Shown: positions 33,225 to 42,856 of the stretch, one piece after another
Layout: every line of letters begins with the position of its first letter
How positions within the stretch are numbered: position 1 is the stretch's first letter
DNA from: CBDFLD01 sp965249005
GTDB taxonomy: Bacteria > Acidobacteriota > UBA6911
DNA: 64,000 bases
Assembly: GCA_965249005.1 (NCBI GenBank)
Contig: CBDFLD010000023.1
Span: 1-64,000, forward strand
Direction of reading: 5' to 3'
Notes under the pieces: model-generated
The model's database searches: none
What the model saw: only the letters and a program-made list of their open reading frames with translations
What the model was told of the DNA's origin: nothing
Position numbers and translations under genes: made by a program

Positions 33225-34661
33225 ATGAACTATCGAGATATGCGCGGACAGCTTGTCTGGTTGGCGCTGACGTTTTGTGTCGCGTGTGGATCGAACGAGA
33301 ATCCATCGGAATCCTCCGTCAAGAACCCGGAGCATCCGAACGTGATCCTCATTTTTGTGGATGACCTCGGTTACGGTGATCTGGGTAGCTATGGCCATCC
33401 CACAATCCGAACCCCGAATCTGGATCGCATGGCGGCCGAAGGCCAGAAGTGGACAAACTTCTACATGGCCTCTTCGGTATGCACCTCCAGCCGGGCGGCG
33501 CTGCTGACCGGCCGCCTTCCCATCCGATCCGGGATGCACAGCAGCGGCAAGTGGGCACTGGACGAGCATTCCAAGGGTGGACTGCCCACCGACGAGTTCA
33601 CGATGGCCGAAGGTTTCAAAACCAAAGATTATGCCACGACCTGCATCGGGAAATGGCATCTGGGTCATCTTCCGGACTATCTCCCGATGCAACACGGTTT
33701 CGACTCCTACTTCGGGATTCCGTATGCCAACACCTTGGACCGGGTTCCGGATCGAAGCCTCGGACGGTCGATCTACTACGATCCCAAGATCGAATACTGG
33801 AATCTGCCTCTGATGCGAGGGGAGAGTGTCGTCGAGCGCCCGGCCGACCAGAGGACGGTGACACAACGATACACGGACGAAGCGCTGCAGTTTATCCGGG
33901 CAAATCGTGAGCAGCCCTTCTTTTTGTTTCTCTCGCACACGATGCCGCATGTTCCCTTGTTTCGATCGGAGGACTTCGTGGGCGTGAGCGAGCGCGGCCT
34001 TTACGGGGACGTCGTCGAGGAGCTCGATTGGAATGTCGGTCGCATCCTGGAGGTAGTACGCCAGGAGGGACTGGCCGAGCGCACGCTCGTGATCTTTACC
34101 AGCGACAATGGGCCTGCGATGGGAGTGGGTGATCTCGGGGGATCGGCAGGACTGTTTCGCGAAGGGAAGCTCAGTACCTACGAAGGGGGGTTCCGAGTCC
34201 CGTTCATCGCCTGGTGGCCCGACCGTATCGCGCCCGGGGTTGTTACCGAGATGGGTTCCGCCATGGACTTGTTTTCCACGTTTTTGCTGCTGGCCGGCGC
34301 CGAAATCCCCACGGATCGTGAGATCGACGGCCTGGATCTACGACCGGTCCTGTTCGGAACTGGTCCTACACCTCGAAAGAATCTCCTCTACTACCATGGC
34401 TCCCGGCTTTTTGCGGCGAGAAGCGGAGACTACAAGGCTCATTTTGCCGCCCCGCCTCCGAGTGCCGCTCCCGGCGCCTTCAATACGTTTGGCACCCAGA
34501 TTGCCGAGCACGATCCCCCCGTCCTGTATCATTTGGGCAGGGATCCGTCGGAGCAGTTTGATATCTCCGCGGAGCATCCGGAAGTCATTGCCGAAATCCG
34601 GCAGCTGGTCGAGACACACCAAGCCACCGTAAAGCCGGTGGAGAGCCAGTTCGAGAAATAA
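33225..34661 (+). CDS. Sulfatase with non-canonical C-T-S-S-R active-site motif, exported
   Basis: A 478-residue sulfatase. The N-terminus is hydrophobic and ends near CVACGS, possibly a lipoprotein signal (Cys21) though the lipobox is imperfect. NVILIFVDDLGYGDLGSYG provides the metal aspartates; GKWHLGHLPDYLPMQHGFD and FTSDNGPAMG are further active-site blocks. The signature reads SSVCTSSRAALLTGR: Cys86 and Arg90 are in place, but position 3, normally Pro or Ala, is Ser. Whether it is still converted to formylglycine is uncertain. The ribosome site AAAGGGGGTTAG comes from the tandem repeat upstream. It converges with another sulfatase, stop to stop over 16 nt. Confidence 0.88.
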   Translation: MNYRDMRGQLVWLALTFCVACGSNENPSESSVKNPEHPNVILIFVDDLGYGDLGSYGHPTIRTPNLDRMAAEGQKWTNFYMASSVCTSSRAALLTGRLPIRSGMHSSGKWALDEHSKGGLPTDEFTMAEGFKTKDYATTCIGKWHLGHLPDYLPMQHGFDSYFGIPYANTLDRVPDRSLGRSIYYDPKIEYWNLPLMRGESVVERPADQRTVTQRYTDEALQFIRANREQPFFLFLSHTMPHVPLFRSEDFVGVSERGLYGDVVEELDWNVGRILEVVRQEGLAERTLVIFTSDNGPAMGVGDLGGSAGLFREGKLSTYEGGFRVPFIAWWPDRIAPGVVTEMGSAMDLFSTFLLLAGAEIPTDREIDGLDLRPVLFGTGPTPRKNLLYYHGSRLFAARSGDYKAHFAAPPPSAAPGAFNTFGTQIAEHDPPVLYHLGRDPSEQFDISAEHPEVIAEIRQLVETHQATVKPVESQFEK

Positions 34662-34677
34662 GCATCGATTCCATTCG

Positions 34678-36018
34678 TCAATGCTCGCTTGCTTCCATTT
34701 CTTCTTCCCAACCTGATAGTAGAGCCTTCAACTCGCTCACAACGCCAGGATACTTGTATACCAGGTCCTGCCGCTCCCCAATATCGCGTTCGAGATCGAA
34801 CAGCATATGCGCGGTGCCGTCTTTCACATACTTCCATTTTCCACGACGGACGGCCTTTTGCACACGAACACGGTAGGCGATACGCCAGAAGAAGCTCCTC
34901 TCTACCACCGGCTTCCGCCCGGAAAGGATGGGAATCAAGTTGATACCATCGAGCGGGCGGTTTGGGGAAGGCGAGACAGCTGTGGCGGCCAAAATAGACG
35001 CGGCCAAGTCCATGTTGATGGCGGCCTGGGCGGAAACCTTTCCAGCTGGAAGATGACCGGGCCAGCGGAGCAGGCAAGGAACCCGGATCCCACCCTCCCA
35101 GAGTGTGGCAAAGCCATGAAATAGCGGGGTCTTGCGCGAAAGTTCCCGGCCTCCGTGATCGTAGGTGAAGATCACGAGTGTGTCGTCGGTCAGCTGGTTG
35201 CGGTCGAGTGCCGCGAGAATGTCGCCGATTCCCCCGTCCATGGCCTCGACCACCTGGACATAATCCGCGCGGGTGCTCGAGTCCCAGGTCTCCTTGGTGC
35301 GCACGTCCTCCGGATGTCCCGGGGGTTGGCAAGGTGGTAAACCTCCGATGTAGGAAACGTAGAGAAAGAAGGGATCCGCGGCATGTTGATCGATGAACCC
35401 GACCGCGCGCTCGGTCAGCAGATCGGTCATGTAGCCTTCTTCCTCGACCGGTTTCGTGTTCTCGTAGAGCCCGGGCTCTCCGGTGTAAGTCCGGTGGGAA
35501 TAGTAGTCGACGGTCCAGTCCAAGAAGCCGAAGAACTCATCGAAGCCGTGAGCATTGGGCATGAAGCGGGGCTCGAATCCCAGGTGCCACTTGCCGAAAA
35601 CGGCTGTCGCATATCCTGCGTTCTTCAGCAGGCGAGCGACGGTGACCTCGGAGGCCGAGAGGCCGCGTTGGCCCTCGAACCCCACGTTGCCCTCGAGGCG
35701 CGCACGCTGCTGATACCGTCCCGTCAACATCGCGGTCCGGGACGGGGTACAGATTGGGGCCGCCCCATAGAAATCCGTCAACTTCACGCCCTCCCGAGCA
35801 AGCCGATCCAGGTGGGGAGTCCGAGTGTCCGAAACGCCGTATGGACCGATATCTCCGTAGCCCATATAGTCAGCAAGAATGAGGACCACGTTGGTCCTGC
35901 GTTTCGTTTCCGTCGGCCCGGCCTCGCCCGGCAAGGCCCCCGACGAGATGCTCGTTGCGAAGAGAAAGTACGAAAGAACGAAAACTGCAATCCGTTTCAT
36001 CCGTTTCATCCGTTGCAT
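34678..36018 (-). CDS. Sulfatase, exported
   Basis: A 446-residue sulfatase with a signal peptide (about residues 7-28). NVVLILADYMGYGDIGPYG gives the metal ligands, and PICTPSRTAMLTGRY has the canonical C-x-P-S-R with Cys90 as the formylglycine precursor. GKWHLGFEPRFMPNAHGFDE and FTYDHGGRELS complete the active site. I chose ATG 36018 (AGGTG 4 nt upstream); ATGs at 36009 and 36000 are also in frame, because the start region is a repeated ATGAAACGG. Substrate is unknown. Divergent from the OPT transporter gene and convergent with the previous sulfatase. Confidence 0.9.
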   Translation of the reverse strand: MQRMKRMKRIAVFVLSYFLFATSISSGALPGEAGPTETKRRTNVVLILADYMGYGDIGPYGVSDTRTPHLDRLAREGVKLTDFYGAAPICTPSRTAMLTGRYQQRARLEGNVGFEGQRGLSASEVTVARLLKNAGYATAVFGKWHLGFEPRFMPNAHGFDEFFGFLDWTVDYYSHRTYTGEPGLYENTKPVEEEGYMTDLLTERAVGFIDQHAADPFFLYVSYIGGLPPCQPPGHPEDVRTKETWDSSTRADYVQVVEAMDGGIGDILAALDRNQLTDDTLVIFTYDHGGRELSRKTPLFHGFATLWEGGIRVPCLLRWPGHLPAGKVSAQAAINMDLAASILAATAVSPSPNRPLDGINLIPILSGRKPVVERSFFWRIAYRVRVQKAVRRGKWKYVKDGTAHMLFDLERDIGERQDLVYKYPGVVSELKALLSGWEEEMEASEH

Positions 36019-36339
36019 GGTGCACCTATGAAGAAGGTCTGCTGAATTCTTCACCCGAGGAGGCAGGATAGGTCGAACGCCCGTGCAAAGCAATGTCCTC
36101 CGTGCGACGCAAGCAGTTCGCGCTTGAAGGCGCTGCAGCGGATAGCTACACTGGCGCGCCAGCAAGGTTCCAGCAAAAGCGAATGTGCGAGTGCGCAAAT
36201 GCGCAGGGGGTGTTCGTGGACATCTGCCTCGCGATTCCTCCCTATGTGACACGATGCGGTGGACAACCGTGAGTTTCGACGCATTGTGGAAAGCAGGAAC
36301 AGGGCGACTCCTTGGACGACAAATCAGTTGGAAGGGAAC
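36019..36339. other. Divergent intergenic region, sulfatase/OPT transporter
   Basis: These 321 bp hold the upstream regions of both flanking genes. Frames that extend either gene into it read as non-coding. No convincing -35/-10 pair, palindrome or repeat was found, apart from GGAAGGGAAC, the ribosome site of the transporter. Confidence 0.4.
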
Positions 36340-38247
36340 ATGAGTGATTCTGCGGAACTGAAACCCTATATTTCCCGCGAAGACGCACCCCCCGAGTTTA
36401 CCGTGCGTTCTCTGCTTCTTGCGACCGTCGTGACCCTGTTGTTTGGCGTCGCCAGCGGATACTTGGGCCTGAAGATCGGAATGACCTTTGCCGCGTCGAT
36501 TCCGGCCGCAGTGATCGCGCTCGCGGTTCTGCGGGGACTATTCCGGAGCAGCAACATACTGGAATCGAACATGGTGCAGACACAGGCGAGCGCCGGCGAA
36601 AGTCTGATGGGCGGGGTCGTTTATATGATTCCTGCTTTGATCTTTCTGAATCTCGATCCTTCCATCTTGCAGATCTCCGTCATGTCCCTCGCGGGAGGAT
36701 TGCTCGGCGTCTTCATGTTGATTCCGTTCCGGCACCATCTGATCGTGCAGCAGCACGGCACACTTCCTTATCCGGAAGGCACCGCCTGCGCAAACATCCT
36801 GAAGCTGGGCGAAAAGGCCGGAAGCGAGGCACGGCACGTGCTCTCGGGGATGGGACTCGGGGCGATTTACAATGTGTTGAGCGCGGACGGTCTGAAACTA
36901 TTCTCTGCTCAAATCAAGCTCTCTTTTCAGCAGCTCTGGGGTTTGACGGTGGGGTTTCACCTGACCCCCCTGATGCTCGGGGTTGGATTCCTCTGTGGAT
37001 CGACCGTCGGTTTTACGATGCTGGGCGGTGCCTTGATGAAGGGCATTCTGATCCTGCCGGGATTGACCTGGGGGTATTCGTACTTCTATCAGGAAACACT
37101 CTCCAGCGATCAGATTGACTTTTACGTTCGCATGATTGGTGCGGGAGCGGTTTCCACCGGGGGATTTTTGAGCATCATGAAGATGCTGCCCCAGATGGTC
37201 GTTTCACTCAGAGGCGCGGCAAAAGAGGCCGGCCATCAAGATGCCCTTGCGCAAACGAAGCGGGTAAGCCGCAACATACCAGGTCCCGGGGTGGCAATCG
37301 GAATCCTGGCCGCCCTTGTTTTGTCGGTCGTCGCCATGCAGCTCAGCGTCCCGGAAGGGGGTTCCCTCGGCATCGGGACGATACTGCTCAGCCTTGTGCT
37401 GATCACGGTCCTGGGGGTCCTCTTCGTCACCCTGTGCGCACGACTGGTCGGCCTGGTGGGAACCTCGAGTTATCCGCTCTCCGGGCAAACTATAGGGGCT
37501 CTGCTGGTCTCCGTTTCGATTCTGCGTTTCACTGGTCACTCCGGTGAATTGGGGATGACGGTGGCGATCGTCATCGGCGCCGTGATCTGTATCTCGATCG
37601 CCACGAGCGCGGATATCAGCCAGGACCTGAAGACGGGCGCGCTCCTCGGTGCAACTCCTTACCGGCAGCAGATCGGTGAGGTCATCGGGGTGCTCCTTAC
37701 CTCTTTGGTTGCCGGGCTCGTCATCATGCTGTTTCACGAATCAGGGGAGTTGGCGCGCTTGCCCGCACCTCAGGCACGCCTGATGGCGGCAATTGTTCAG
37801 GGAGTGATGACGGACGATTTCCAATGGTACTTCGCTGGCGTCGGTGTCTTGATTGCGATAGCCGCCGAGCTTCTGGGGGTCTCGGCGATCATGCTGGCTG
37901 TGGGCCTTTATCTTCCAATACCTCTGGCATCCGCTTTTGTGCTGGGCGGCGTGGTCCGGGGGCTTTTCGATCGACAAGATCGGCCGGCTGAAGAGACGGA
38001 ACTCCTGGAGCGCAAGGGTACACTGCTGGCCTCGGGAATGATTGCCGGATGGGCGATCATGGGGGTGCTGCTGGTCGGGGTGGTAGCGCTCAGAGAATTC
38101 GATGTGGCAGACATCGACCCCGCCCTCCGGTCGTTACCCGAACAGGGATGGAGTCTCGGATATCTTGCAGATTTTGCAGTCAGCCTTCTGCTTTTCGTCG
38201 GGGTCTTTTACTACTTTGGCCGCCTTCTGAGATTGTGGGGAAAGTAG
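36340..38247 (+). CDS. OPT-family oligopeptide/metal-chelate transporter
   Basis: A 635-residue polytopic protein with about 15 hydrophobic segments. The start FTVRSLLLATVVTLLFGVAS and YLGLKIGMTFAASIPAAVIA, SNILESNMVQTQASAGESLM, PYPEGTACANILKLGEKAG, and TSADISQDLKTGALLGATP are OPT-family landmarks (the NMVQT and EGTACA motifs lie in the first half). Bacterial OPT carriers import peptides or siderophore/metal chelates with protons. The ATG at 36340 follows GGAAGGGA closely; 27 upstream codons are not used. Flanked by sulfatases, so a role in uptake of products of the exported hydrolases is possible but not shown. Confidence 0.92.
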   Translation: MSDSAELKPYISREDAPPEFTVRSLLLATVVTLLFGVASGYLGLKIGMTFAASIPAAVIALAVLRGLFRSSNILESNMVQTQASAGESLMGGVVYMIPALIFLNLDPSILQISVMSLAGGLLGVFMLIPFRHHLIVQQHGTLPYPEGTACANILKLGEKAGSEARHVLSGMGLGAIYNVLSADGLKLFSAQIKLSFQQLWGLTVGFHLTPLMLGVGFLCGSTVGFTMLGGALMKGILILPGLTWGYSYFYQETLSSDQIDFYVRMIGAGAVSTGGFLSIMKMLPQMVVSLRGAAKEAGHQDALAQTKRVSRNIPGPGVAIGILAALVLSVVAMQLSVPEGGSLGIGTILLSLVLITVLGVLFVTLCARLVGLVGTSSYPLSGQTIGALLVSVSILRFTGHSGELGMTVAIVIGAVICISIATSADISQDLKTGALLGATPYRQQIGEVIGVLLTSLVAGLVIMLFHESGELARLPAPQARLMAAIVQGVMTDDFQWYFAGVGVLIAIAAELLGVSAIMLAVGLYLPIPLASAFVLGGVVRGLFDRQDRPAEETELLERKGTLLASGMIAGWAIMGVLLVGVVALREFDVADIDPALRSLPEQGWSLGYLADFAVSLLLFVGVFYYFGRLLRLWGK

Positions 38248-38293
38248 GCCGTCTCTCTGAACAGCGCCCGGCGATAACGGAGCACGGCCCGCA

Positions 38294-39811
38294 CTATCGG
38301 TTGGCGTAATCACGGAAGTAGTACCGGTAGGAATCCCACGGGGACTCGCCGCGGGCGCGAGGATCTTCCGACTGGATCAAGTGCTCATCGAGCTGACGTC
38401 GCAGTGACTGCTTGATCTCCGAGTATTGCGGATCCTCTGCGAGATTGACGATCTGGTAAGGGTCTCCCTCGATCTTGAACAGTTCCTCGGCCGGGCGCTT
38501 GCCGAACCCCCATTCGAATTCCCGCGGAAACGATGTTTGGTGGGCTCTTTCCAACATGAAGGACTTCGTCGGTGAACGGTCCACGTCACCATAGAAGCCT
38601 TGGTGGGGAGAATCAAAATCTGGGTCTCCGGCTGGCCAGCGGTCGGGTTCATAGTTTCGTATATACAGATACTCGTAGGTGCGGATAGCTCGACTGGGGT
38701 AGGGACGGCCCCCAGGGCGGCACCAGGTGTGTCTTTCAATCGCGGTAAACACTCGGTTGCGCCCTGCTTCGACCCGCCCCTCTCTCTCGGAAAACAGAAT
38801 CGGAAGGAGACTCCGGCCGGTCATTTCCGCTGGAACTTCAACCCCGGCGAGCTCGAGCAGGGTCGGCGCAAAATCCGGGTGACTCACGAAGTCCTCGACC
38901 TTGCGTTTGCCGGGAATGCGGCGCGGCCACGAAATCGCCAGTGGCATCCTCACACCCCAATCGTAAAGCGTCGTCTTGGATCGGGGCAGTGGCATGCCGT
39001 TGTCGCTGGTAACGATGATCAATGTGTTGTCGAGCTCTCCGGTTTGCTCCAGAAGTTGCAACATCGTGCCGAGGTGCCGGTCAAACCATTCGATCTCCGC
39101 GTAGTAATCGAGGAAGTCTCCCCGTACCTCGGTTGCATCCGGCAAGAAATCAGGGACCTGGACGGCTTCGATATCCTTGCCCTTTTTCAATCCCGCGCCT
39201 TGGCTGTAGGGGAGGTGGGGCTCGGAGGCCCCGAACCAGAAAAAGAAGGGACGCTCCTTCGGTTTGCTATCGAGAAACTCGTCGAAATTGGCGGCGTAAT
39301 CGATCGGGCTTATTCCGTCGATCGGAGAGTCAACCCGCGCGTCGTTGTAAGCGGGTCCCAGTGGATCACGAGTGCGCCCGCCGGCGCGAAAGTCTCCGGG
39401 ACTCCACCCTTTCCCGGTATAGCCGATGAAAAACCCCGCCTCCTCCAGTCTAAGCGGGAACACCGGGAGTTTCTCCGGCAACGTCCCGAACAGCAAGCCT
39501 CCCTGCTCCAACCGCCAGATTGCTTGACCGGTCAAGATCGCGCTGCGCGAGGGAGTACACGACGGGGTCGCGGTAAACGCGTGCGAGAAAAGTACCCCGT
39601 CACGGGCCACGCGATCAAAGGCAGGCGTTTGCACCAACTGATCTCCGTATGCGCCGGCATGAAGCCAGGATTGATCGTCGGAAATGGCGAATAGAATGTT
39701 GGGTGGAGATGCCGCGGTGCGTTTCGTGGAGGGCGGGTGGCATGCAACGGACCCTGCCGTCAACAGCAATAGCGCCACGAACACTCCACGCGGAATAGGC
39801 TTGTGCCTCAT
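38294..39811 (-). CDS. Sulfatase, exported, coupled to a cytochrome P450 gene
   Basis: A 505-residue sulfatase with a hydrophobic N-terminus ending SVACHPP, possibly a lipoprotein (Cys24). NILFAISDDQSWLHAGAYG is the metal site and TPSCTPSRSAILTGQ the signature with Cys85. GYTGKGWSPGDFRAGGRTRD and VTSDNGMPLPRSKTTLYDWG are typical of the branch that includes heparan N-sulfatase-like enzymes. The ATG at 39811 overlaps the stop of the P450 gene (ATGA, 39811-39808) and has AGGGGAAAAAGG upstream, so the two are translated together. Its substrate might be related to that of the P450. Confidence 0.92.
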   Translation of the reverse strand: MRHKPIPRGVFVALLLLTAGSVACHPPSTKRTAASPPNILFAISDDQSWLHAGAYGDQLVQTPAFDRVARDGVLFSHAFTATPSCTPSRSAILTGQAIWRLEQGGLLFGTLPEKLPVFPLRLEEAGFFIGYTGKGWSPGDFRAGGRTRDPLGPAYNDARVDSPIDGISPIDYAANFDEFLDSKPKERPFFFWFGASEPHLPYSQGAGLKKGKDIEAVQVPDFLPDATEVRGDFLDYYAEIEWFDRHLGTMLQLLEQTGELDNTLIIVTSDNGMPLPRSKTTLYDWGVRMPLAISWPRRIPGKRKVEDFVSHPDFAPTLLELAGVEVPAEMTGRSLLPILFSEREGRVEAGRNRVFTAIERHTWCRPGGRPYPSRAIRTYEYLYIRNYEPDRWPAGDPDFDSPHQGFYGDVDRSPTKSFMLERAHQTSFPREFEWGFGKRPAEELFKIEGDPYQIVNLAEDPQYSEIKQSLRRQLDEHLIQSEDPRARGESPWDSYRYYFRDYANR

Positions 39812-41280
39812 GCCTTTTTCCCCTCTTTCCGGGGCTGCAAAGTGACCCAGATCCCATTTTCGGGCTGCAGGATGAATCGGGCCTTGGGCATGGTCGCATG
39901 TTCCGGTTCGATCGCCAAAGAATATCTTTGGCCGATCATCGCAAGCGTCAGAGCAGCTTCCATCGTGGCGAAGTTGCGGCCGATACACAGGCGCGGCCCG
40001 GCGCCAAAAGGGATGTAAGCGAAATGATGCTGATTCTTCGCAACGGCGGCCTCGAAGCGATCGGGCACAAACGAATCGGGGTGGTTCCAGAAATCCTCAT
40101 GGCGATGGACGACGTATGGGCTGATGATGATGTCCGCGCCGGCCGGTATCGGATAACCGCCGAGCTGATCGCCCTCTACAGCGTAGCGCAGGATCAACCA
40201 CGCGGGAGGAAAAAGTCTCATCGATTCCTCGAGCACTCTGCTCGTGTGCTTCAGGTTGATGAGGTCCCCTGCCTCCGGCGCTCGTTGTCCCAGAACGCCA
40301 TCCAGTTCCCGGTGGAACCTGCTTTGTACCTCGGGATGGCAGGCGAGCAGATAGAGGGTCCACGACATCGCACTCGCGGTTGTTTCATGCCCAGCGAGGA
40401 AGATGGTAACGACCTCATCACGGATCTGCTGGTCGTCCATCGACTGTCCGGTCTCTTCGTCTCTCTCGAACACGAGCATGGATAGGAAGTCCCCCGTATC
40501 TTGGCCGGAGTTTCTCCGTCTCTCGATCATGTCGTAGACGATCCGGTCCAGGTCTTGGAGAAGTCTGCGAAACTCCGGATCCCCTTTTGCGGGCTGATTG
40601 CGCGCGACGTCGAACTGTGATTCTGTTCGAGCGTTGGTCTGGTCGAGAAGGGTTCCAAGGGTTGCAATGATCTGTTCCGACTGGGAAGGCGTCAGATCGG
40701 CGCCGAAGATCGTTGTGCCGATGATCCGGAGCCCCAGGTACTTCATTTCTTCGGCGACGTCGAAGGCACGTCCGCCGGCGAAACCGTCGTGCCACCGAAC
40801 CAGCATGTTGGCGACCGCCGCATGGATCATGCCGACAAAAGGGGCGAGCCGCGGCCGCGTGAAGATCGGTTGCATCAGGCGGCGCTGCTGCGTCCACAGA
40901 TCTCCTTCGCTTGTGAGCAACCCGTTCCCCAGAAGAAAACGCCGCGAGAGCAGAACGCCCCTTCGGCTGAGATCTTCTCTGCCCTTCGAGCTGTCGACCG
41001 GCTCCCCTTTGGTATAGTTGTCGCGGTTTTCGACCAGAACTTGGCGCACGAGGTCGGGGTGACTGACAAGATAGGCGACTCTGTCCGGACCCATGCGAAG
41101 CTGAGCGACGTCCCCGTACTGCCGCTGAACAGACATAAAGAACGCGAGCGGGTCGCGCTGCAACTCGGGCAGACAGCCTTTTTCGGGGTGTCCCCGCGGC
41201 CCGGGCGCGTTGGAATGATTGGAGTGAGAGACGTTCGTCATGGGCAGCCACTCTTTGACATGCTGCATTTTGCATCTCAC
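39808..41280 (-). CDS. Cytochrome P450
   Basis: A 490-residue cytosolic P450 monooxygenase. FLAGHETTASAMSW is the I-helix oxygen-activation motif, EESMR in the K-helix gives ExxR, PDRF the PERF-like motif, and FGAGPRLCIG (425-434) the heme loop with Cys432. The sequence resembles the fatty-acid/sterol-like CYP4/CYP102-type branch; the substrate is unknown. There is no ferredoxin or reductase gene beside it. Start is ambiguous among ATGs at 41280, 41268 and 41241. It is followed by a sulfatase with a 4-nt overlap, an unusual pair that may desulfate and hydroxylate the same molecule. Confidence 0.92.
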   Translation of the reverse strand: MRCKMQHVKEWLPMTNVSHSNHSNAPGPRGHPEKGCLPELQRDPLAFFMSVQRQYGDVAQLRMGPDRVAYLVSHPDLVRQVLVENRDNYTKGEPVDSSKGREDLSRRGVLLSRRFLLGNGLLTSEGDLWTQQRRLMQPIFTRPRLAPFVGMIHAAVANMLVRWHDGFAGGRAFDVAEEMKYLGLRIIGTTIFGADLTPSQSEQIIATLGTLLDQTNARTESQFDVARNQPAKGDPEFRRLLQDLDRIVYDMIERRRNSGQDTGDFLSMLVFERDEETGQSMDDQQIRDEVVTIFLAGHETTASAMSWTLYLLACHPEVQSRFHRELDGVLGQRAPEAGDLINLKHTSRVLEESMRLFPPAWLILRYAVEGDQLGGYPIPAGADIIISPYVVHRHEDFWNHPDSFVPDRFEAAVAKNQHHFAYIPFGAGPRLCIGRNFATMEAALTLAMIGQRYSLAIEPEHATMPKARFILQPENGIWVTLQPRKEGKKA

Positions 41281-41297
41281 GGAGTGAGATGTCTACT

Positions 41298-41325
41298 GCG
41301 GCTTGCGTCTCTCGGAGAGAGCCGC
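41298..41325. repeat. Hairpin of the GAGAGAGC-GCCTAC family
   Basis: GCGGC (41298-41302) pairs with GCCGC (41321-41325), and between them TCTCTC and GAGAGA pair too. It is followed by CTAC, as at 9652 and 11144. It lies between the P450 and permease starts, in a 117-bp gap. Confidence 0.45.
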
Positions 41326-41397
41326 CTACCAGCGTAATCCTGGACAACAATTATTGGAAGCGGGTAGCATGCTCCGATCACCATCTCCGGAGGCAAG

Positions 41398-42843
41398 ATG
41401 AATCAAGGATCGACGAACATCACCGCACCGCAACTCAAGAAAGAGCTCAGCGCAGGTCAATTGTTCACCCTTGGTTTCGGGACCATCATTGGGGTCGGCT
41501 GGGTGACCTTTCTCGGGATATGGTTGAGTCAAGCCGGGCCCCTGGGCGCCATAATTGGGTTCGTGGCGGGTGGTTTGATCATGATGCTCGTGGGTCTTTG
41601 CTATGCCGAAATGGCGACTATGCTTCCCGCCTCGGGAGGCGAGATTGCATACACCTACGAGATATTTGGAGTCCGGCCATGTTTTGTCGTCGGTTGGCTG
41701 CTCGCGCTGGTGTGGGTATCGGTTACCACCTTCGAGGCCATCTCGGTGGGATGGGTCATGTCCGTTCTGATCCCCGGGATCGAGGGGGCGACCCTGTACG
41801 TCGTCAAGGGTTCTCCCGTTGAACTGGGAGCACTTTTGCTGGGGCTTGGCGGTATGGCCCTGCTCACCGCGCTCAACTACAGAGGGGCCAAGGAGGCCGC
41901 GACGTTTCAGCAAATCCTTACCTACACCCTGCTGGCCTTTTTTGTGGTTTTCGTCGTGGCCGGGCTAGTCTGGGGGCGCGCTTCGAATCTCGAGCCTCTG
42001 TTTCAAAGCGATGACTCTGCATCGATCCTGGAGGGAATCGGGCTGGTACTCATTACCGCTCCCTTCTGGTACGGTGGGTTTAACGTAATTCCCCAGGTGA
42101 TGGAGGAAAAATCACCCGGAACTTCGCGACGCTTGGCCGGTCGCACTATTCTGTGGTCCATTCTGTTTGCCGGCATCTTTTACTGTCTCGTCATCGTATC
42201 GGCTGCCATGGCGGCGCCCTGGCAAAGCCTGCTGTCGCAATCATTGCCGGCCGCAGCCGCATTCGAGGCGGCACTCGACTCGGTCCTGATGTCGAAGCTG
42301 GTTCTGATCGCGGCGCTGTTCGGATTGATAACAACGTGGAACGCGGTCTTTATCGCGGGTTCCCGGGTTTTCTTCGCCCTTGGAAGGGCCCGAATGATTC
42401 CTTCCTTTTTTGGTACCGCCCATCCGGTGTTCGGAACACCCGCCCGGGCAATCGTTTTCATTGCCGTGATTGGTTCTCTCGGGGTTTTCTTCGGCAAGAG
42501 CGCGATTGTACCCATCGTAGAGCTAAACGCGGTGTGTATATCGGTGGCCTATCTCTTGACCTGTCTCGGGGTGATCCGGTTGCGAAGGAGCCGGACGGAC
42601 GCGGAACGCCCCTTCCGGGTGCCCGGCGGGGTCTGGACTATGAAGCTGGCTGCACTGTCCTGCATCTTCGTTCTCGGTGCTTCGTTCTATAAGCTGTACG
42701 AGAGCACGGGCGGAGAATGGATGTACTTGTTGGGCTGGCTGGTGCTGGGCCTTCTGTTCTGGATAGGGACAAGGAGAATCCGGCACACTGTTACAGAAGA
42801 GGAGCGACACAAGCTCATCATGGGGCAAGCGCCATCCGAGTAG
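41398..42843 (+). CDS. APC-family amino-acid permease
   Basis: A 481-residue transporter with 12 predicted helices. FTLGFGTIIGVGWVTFLGIW in TM1 carries the APC helix break (GTIIGVGW), and CYAEMATMLPASGGEIAYTYEIFG is the TM2-3 signature. TWNAVFIAGSRVFFALGRARMIP and AHPVFGTPARAIVFIAVIG are the later landmarks. These carriers import amino acids or amines by proton symport or exchange. It is divergent from the P450 gene and converges with the CehA-type gene (13-nt gap). Substrate unknown. Confidence 0.9.
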   Translation: MNQGSTNITAPQLKKELSAGQLFTLGFGTIIGVGWVTFLGIWLSQAGPLGAIIGFVAGGLIMMLVGLCYAEMATMLPASGGEIAYTYEIFGVRPCFVVGWLLALVWVSVTTFEAISVGWVMSVLIPGIEGATLYVVKGSPVELGALLLGLGGMALLTALNYRGAKEAATFQQILTYTLLAFFVVFVVAGLVWGRASNLEPLFQSDDSASILEGIGLVLITAPFWYGGFNVIPQVMEEKSPGTSRRLAGRTILWSILFAGIFYCLVIVSAAMAAPWQSLLSQSLPAAAAFEAALDSVLMSKLVLIAALFGLITTWNAVFIAGSRVFFALGRARMIPSFFGTAHPVFGTPARAIVFIAVIGSLGVFFGKSAIVPIVELNAVCISVAYLLTCLGVIRLRRSRTDAERPFRVPGGVWTMKLAALSCIFVLGASFYKLYESTGGEWMYLLGWLVLGLLFWIGTRRIRHTVTEEERHKLIMGQAPSE

Positions 42844-42856
42844 CAGTGATAGTGCC

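Noticed and set aside
35571..35595. CTCGAATCCCAGG, resembling a tRNA T-arm
   Set aside because: Inside the sulfatase coding region with no acceptor stem or anticodon arm.
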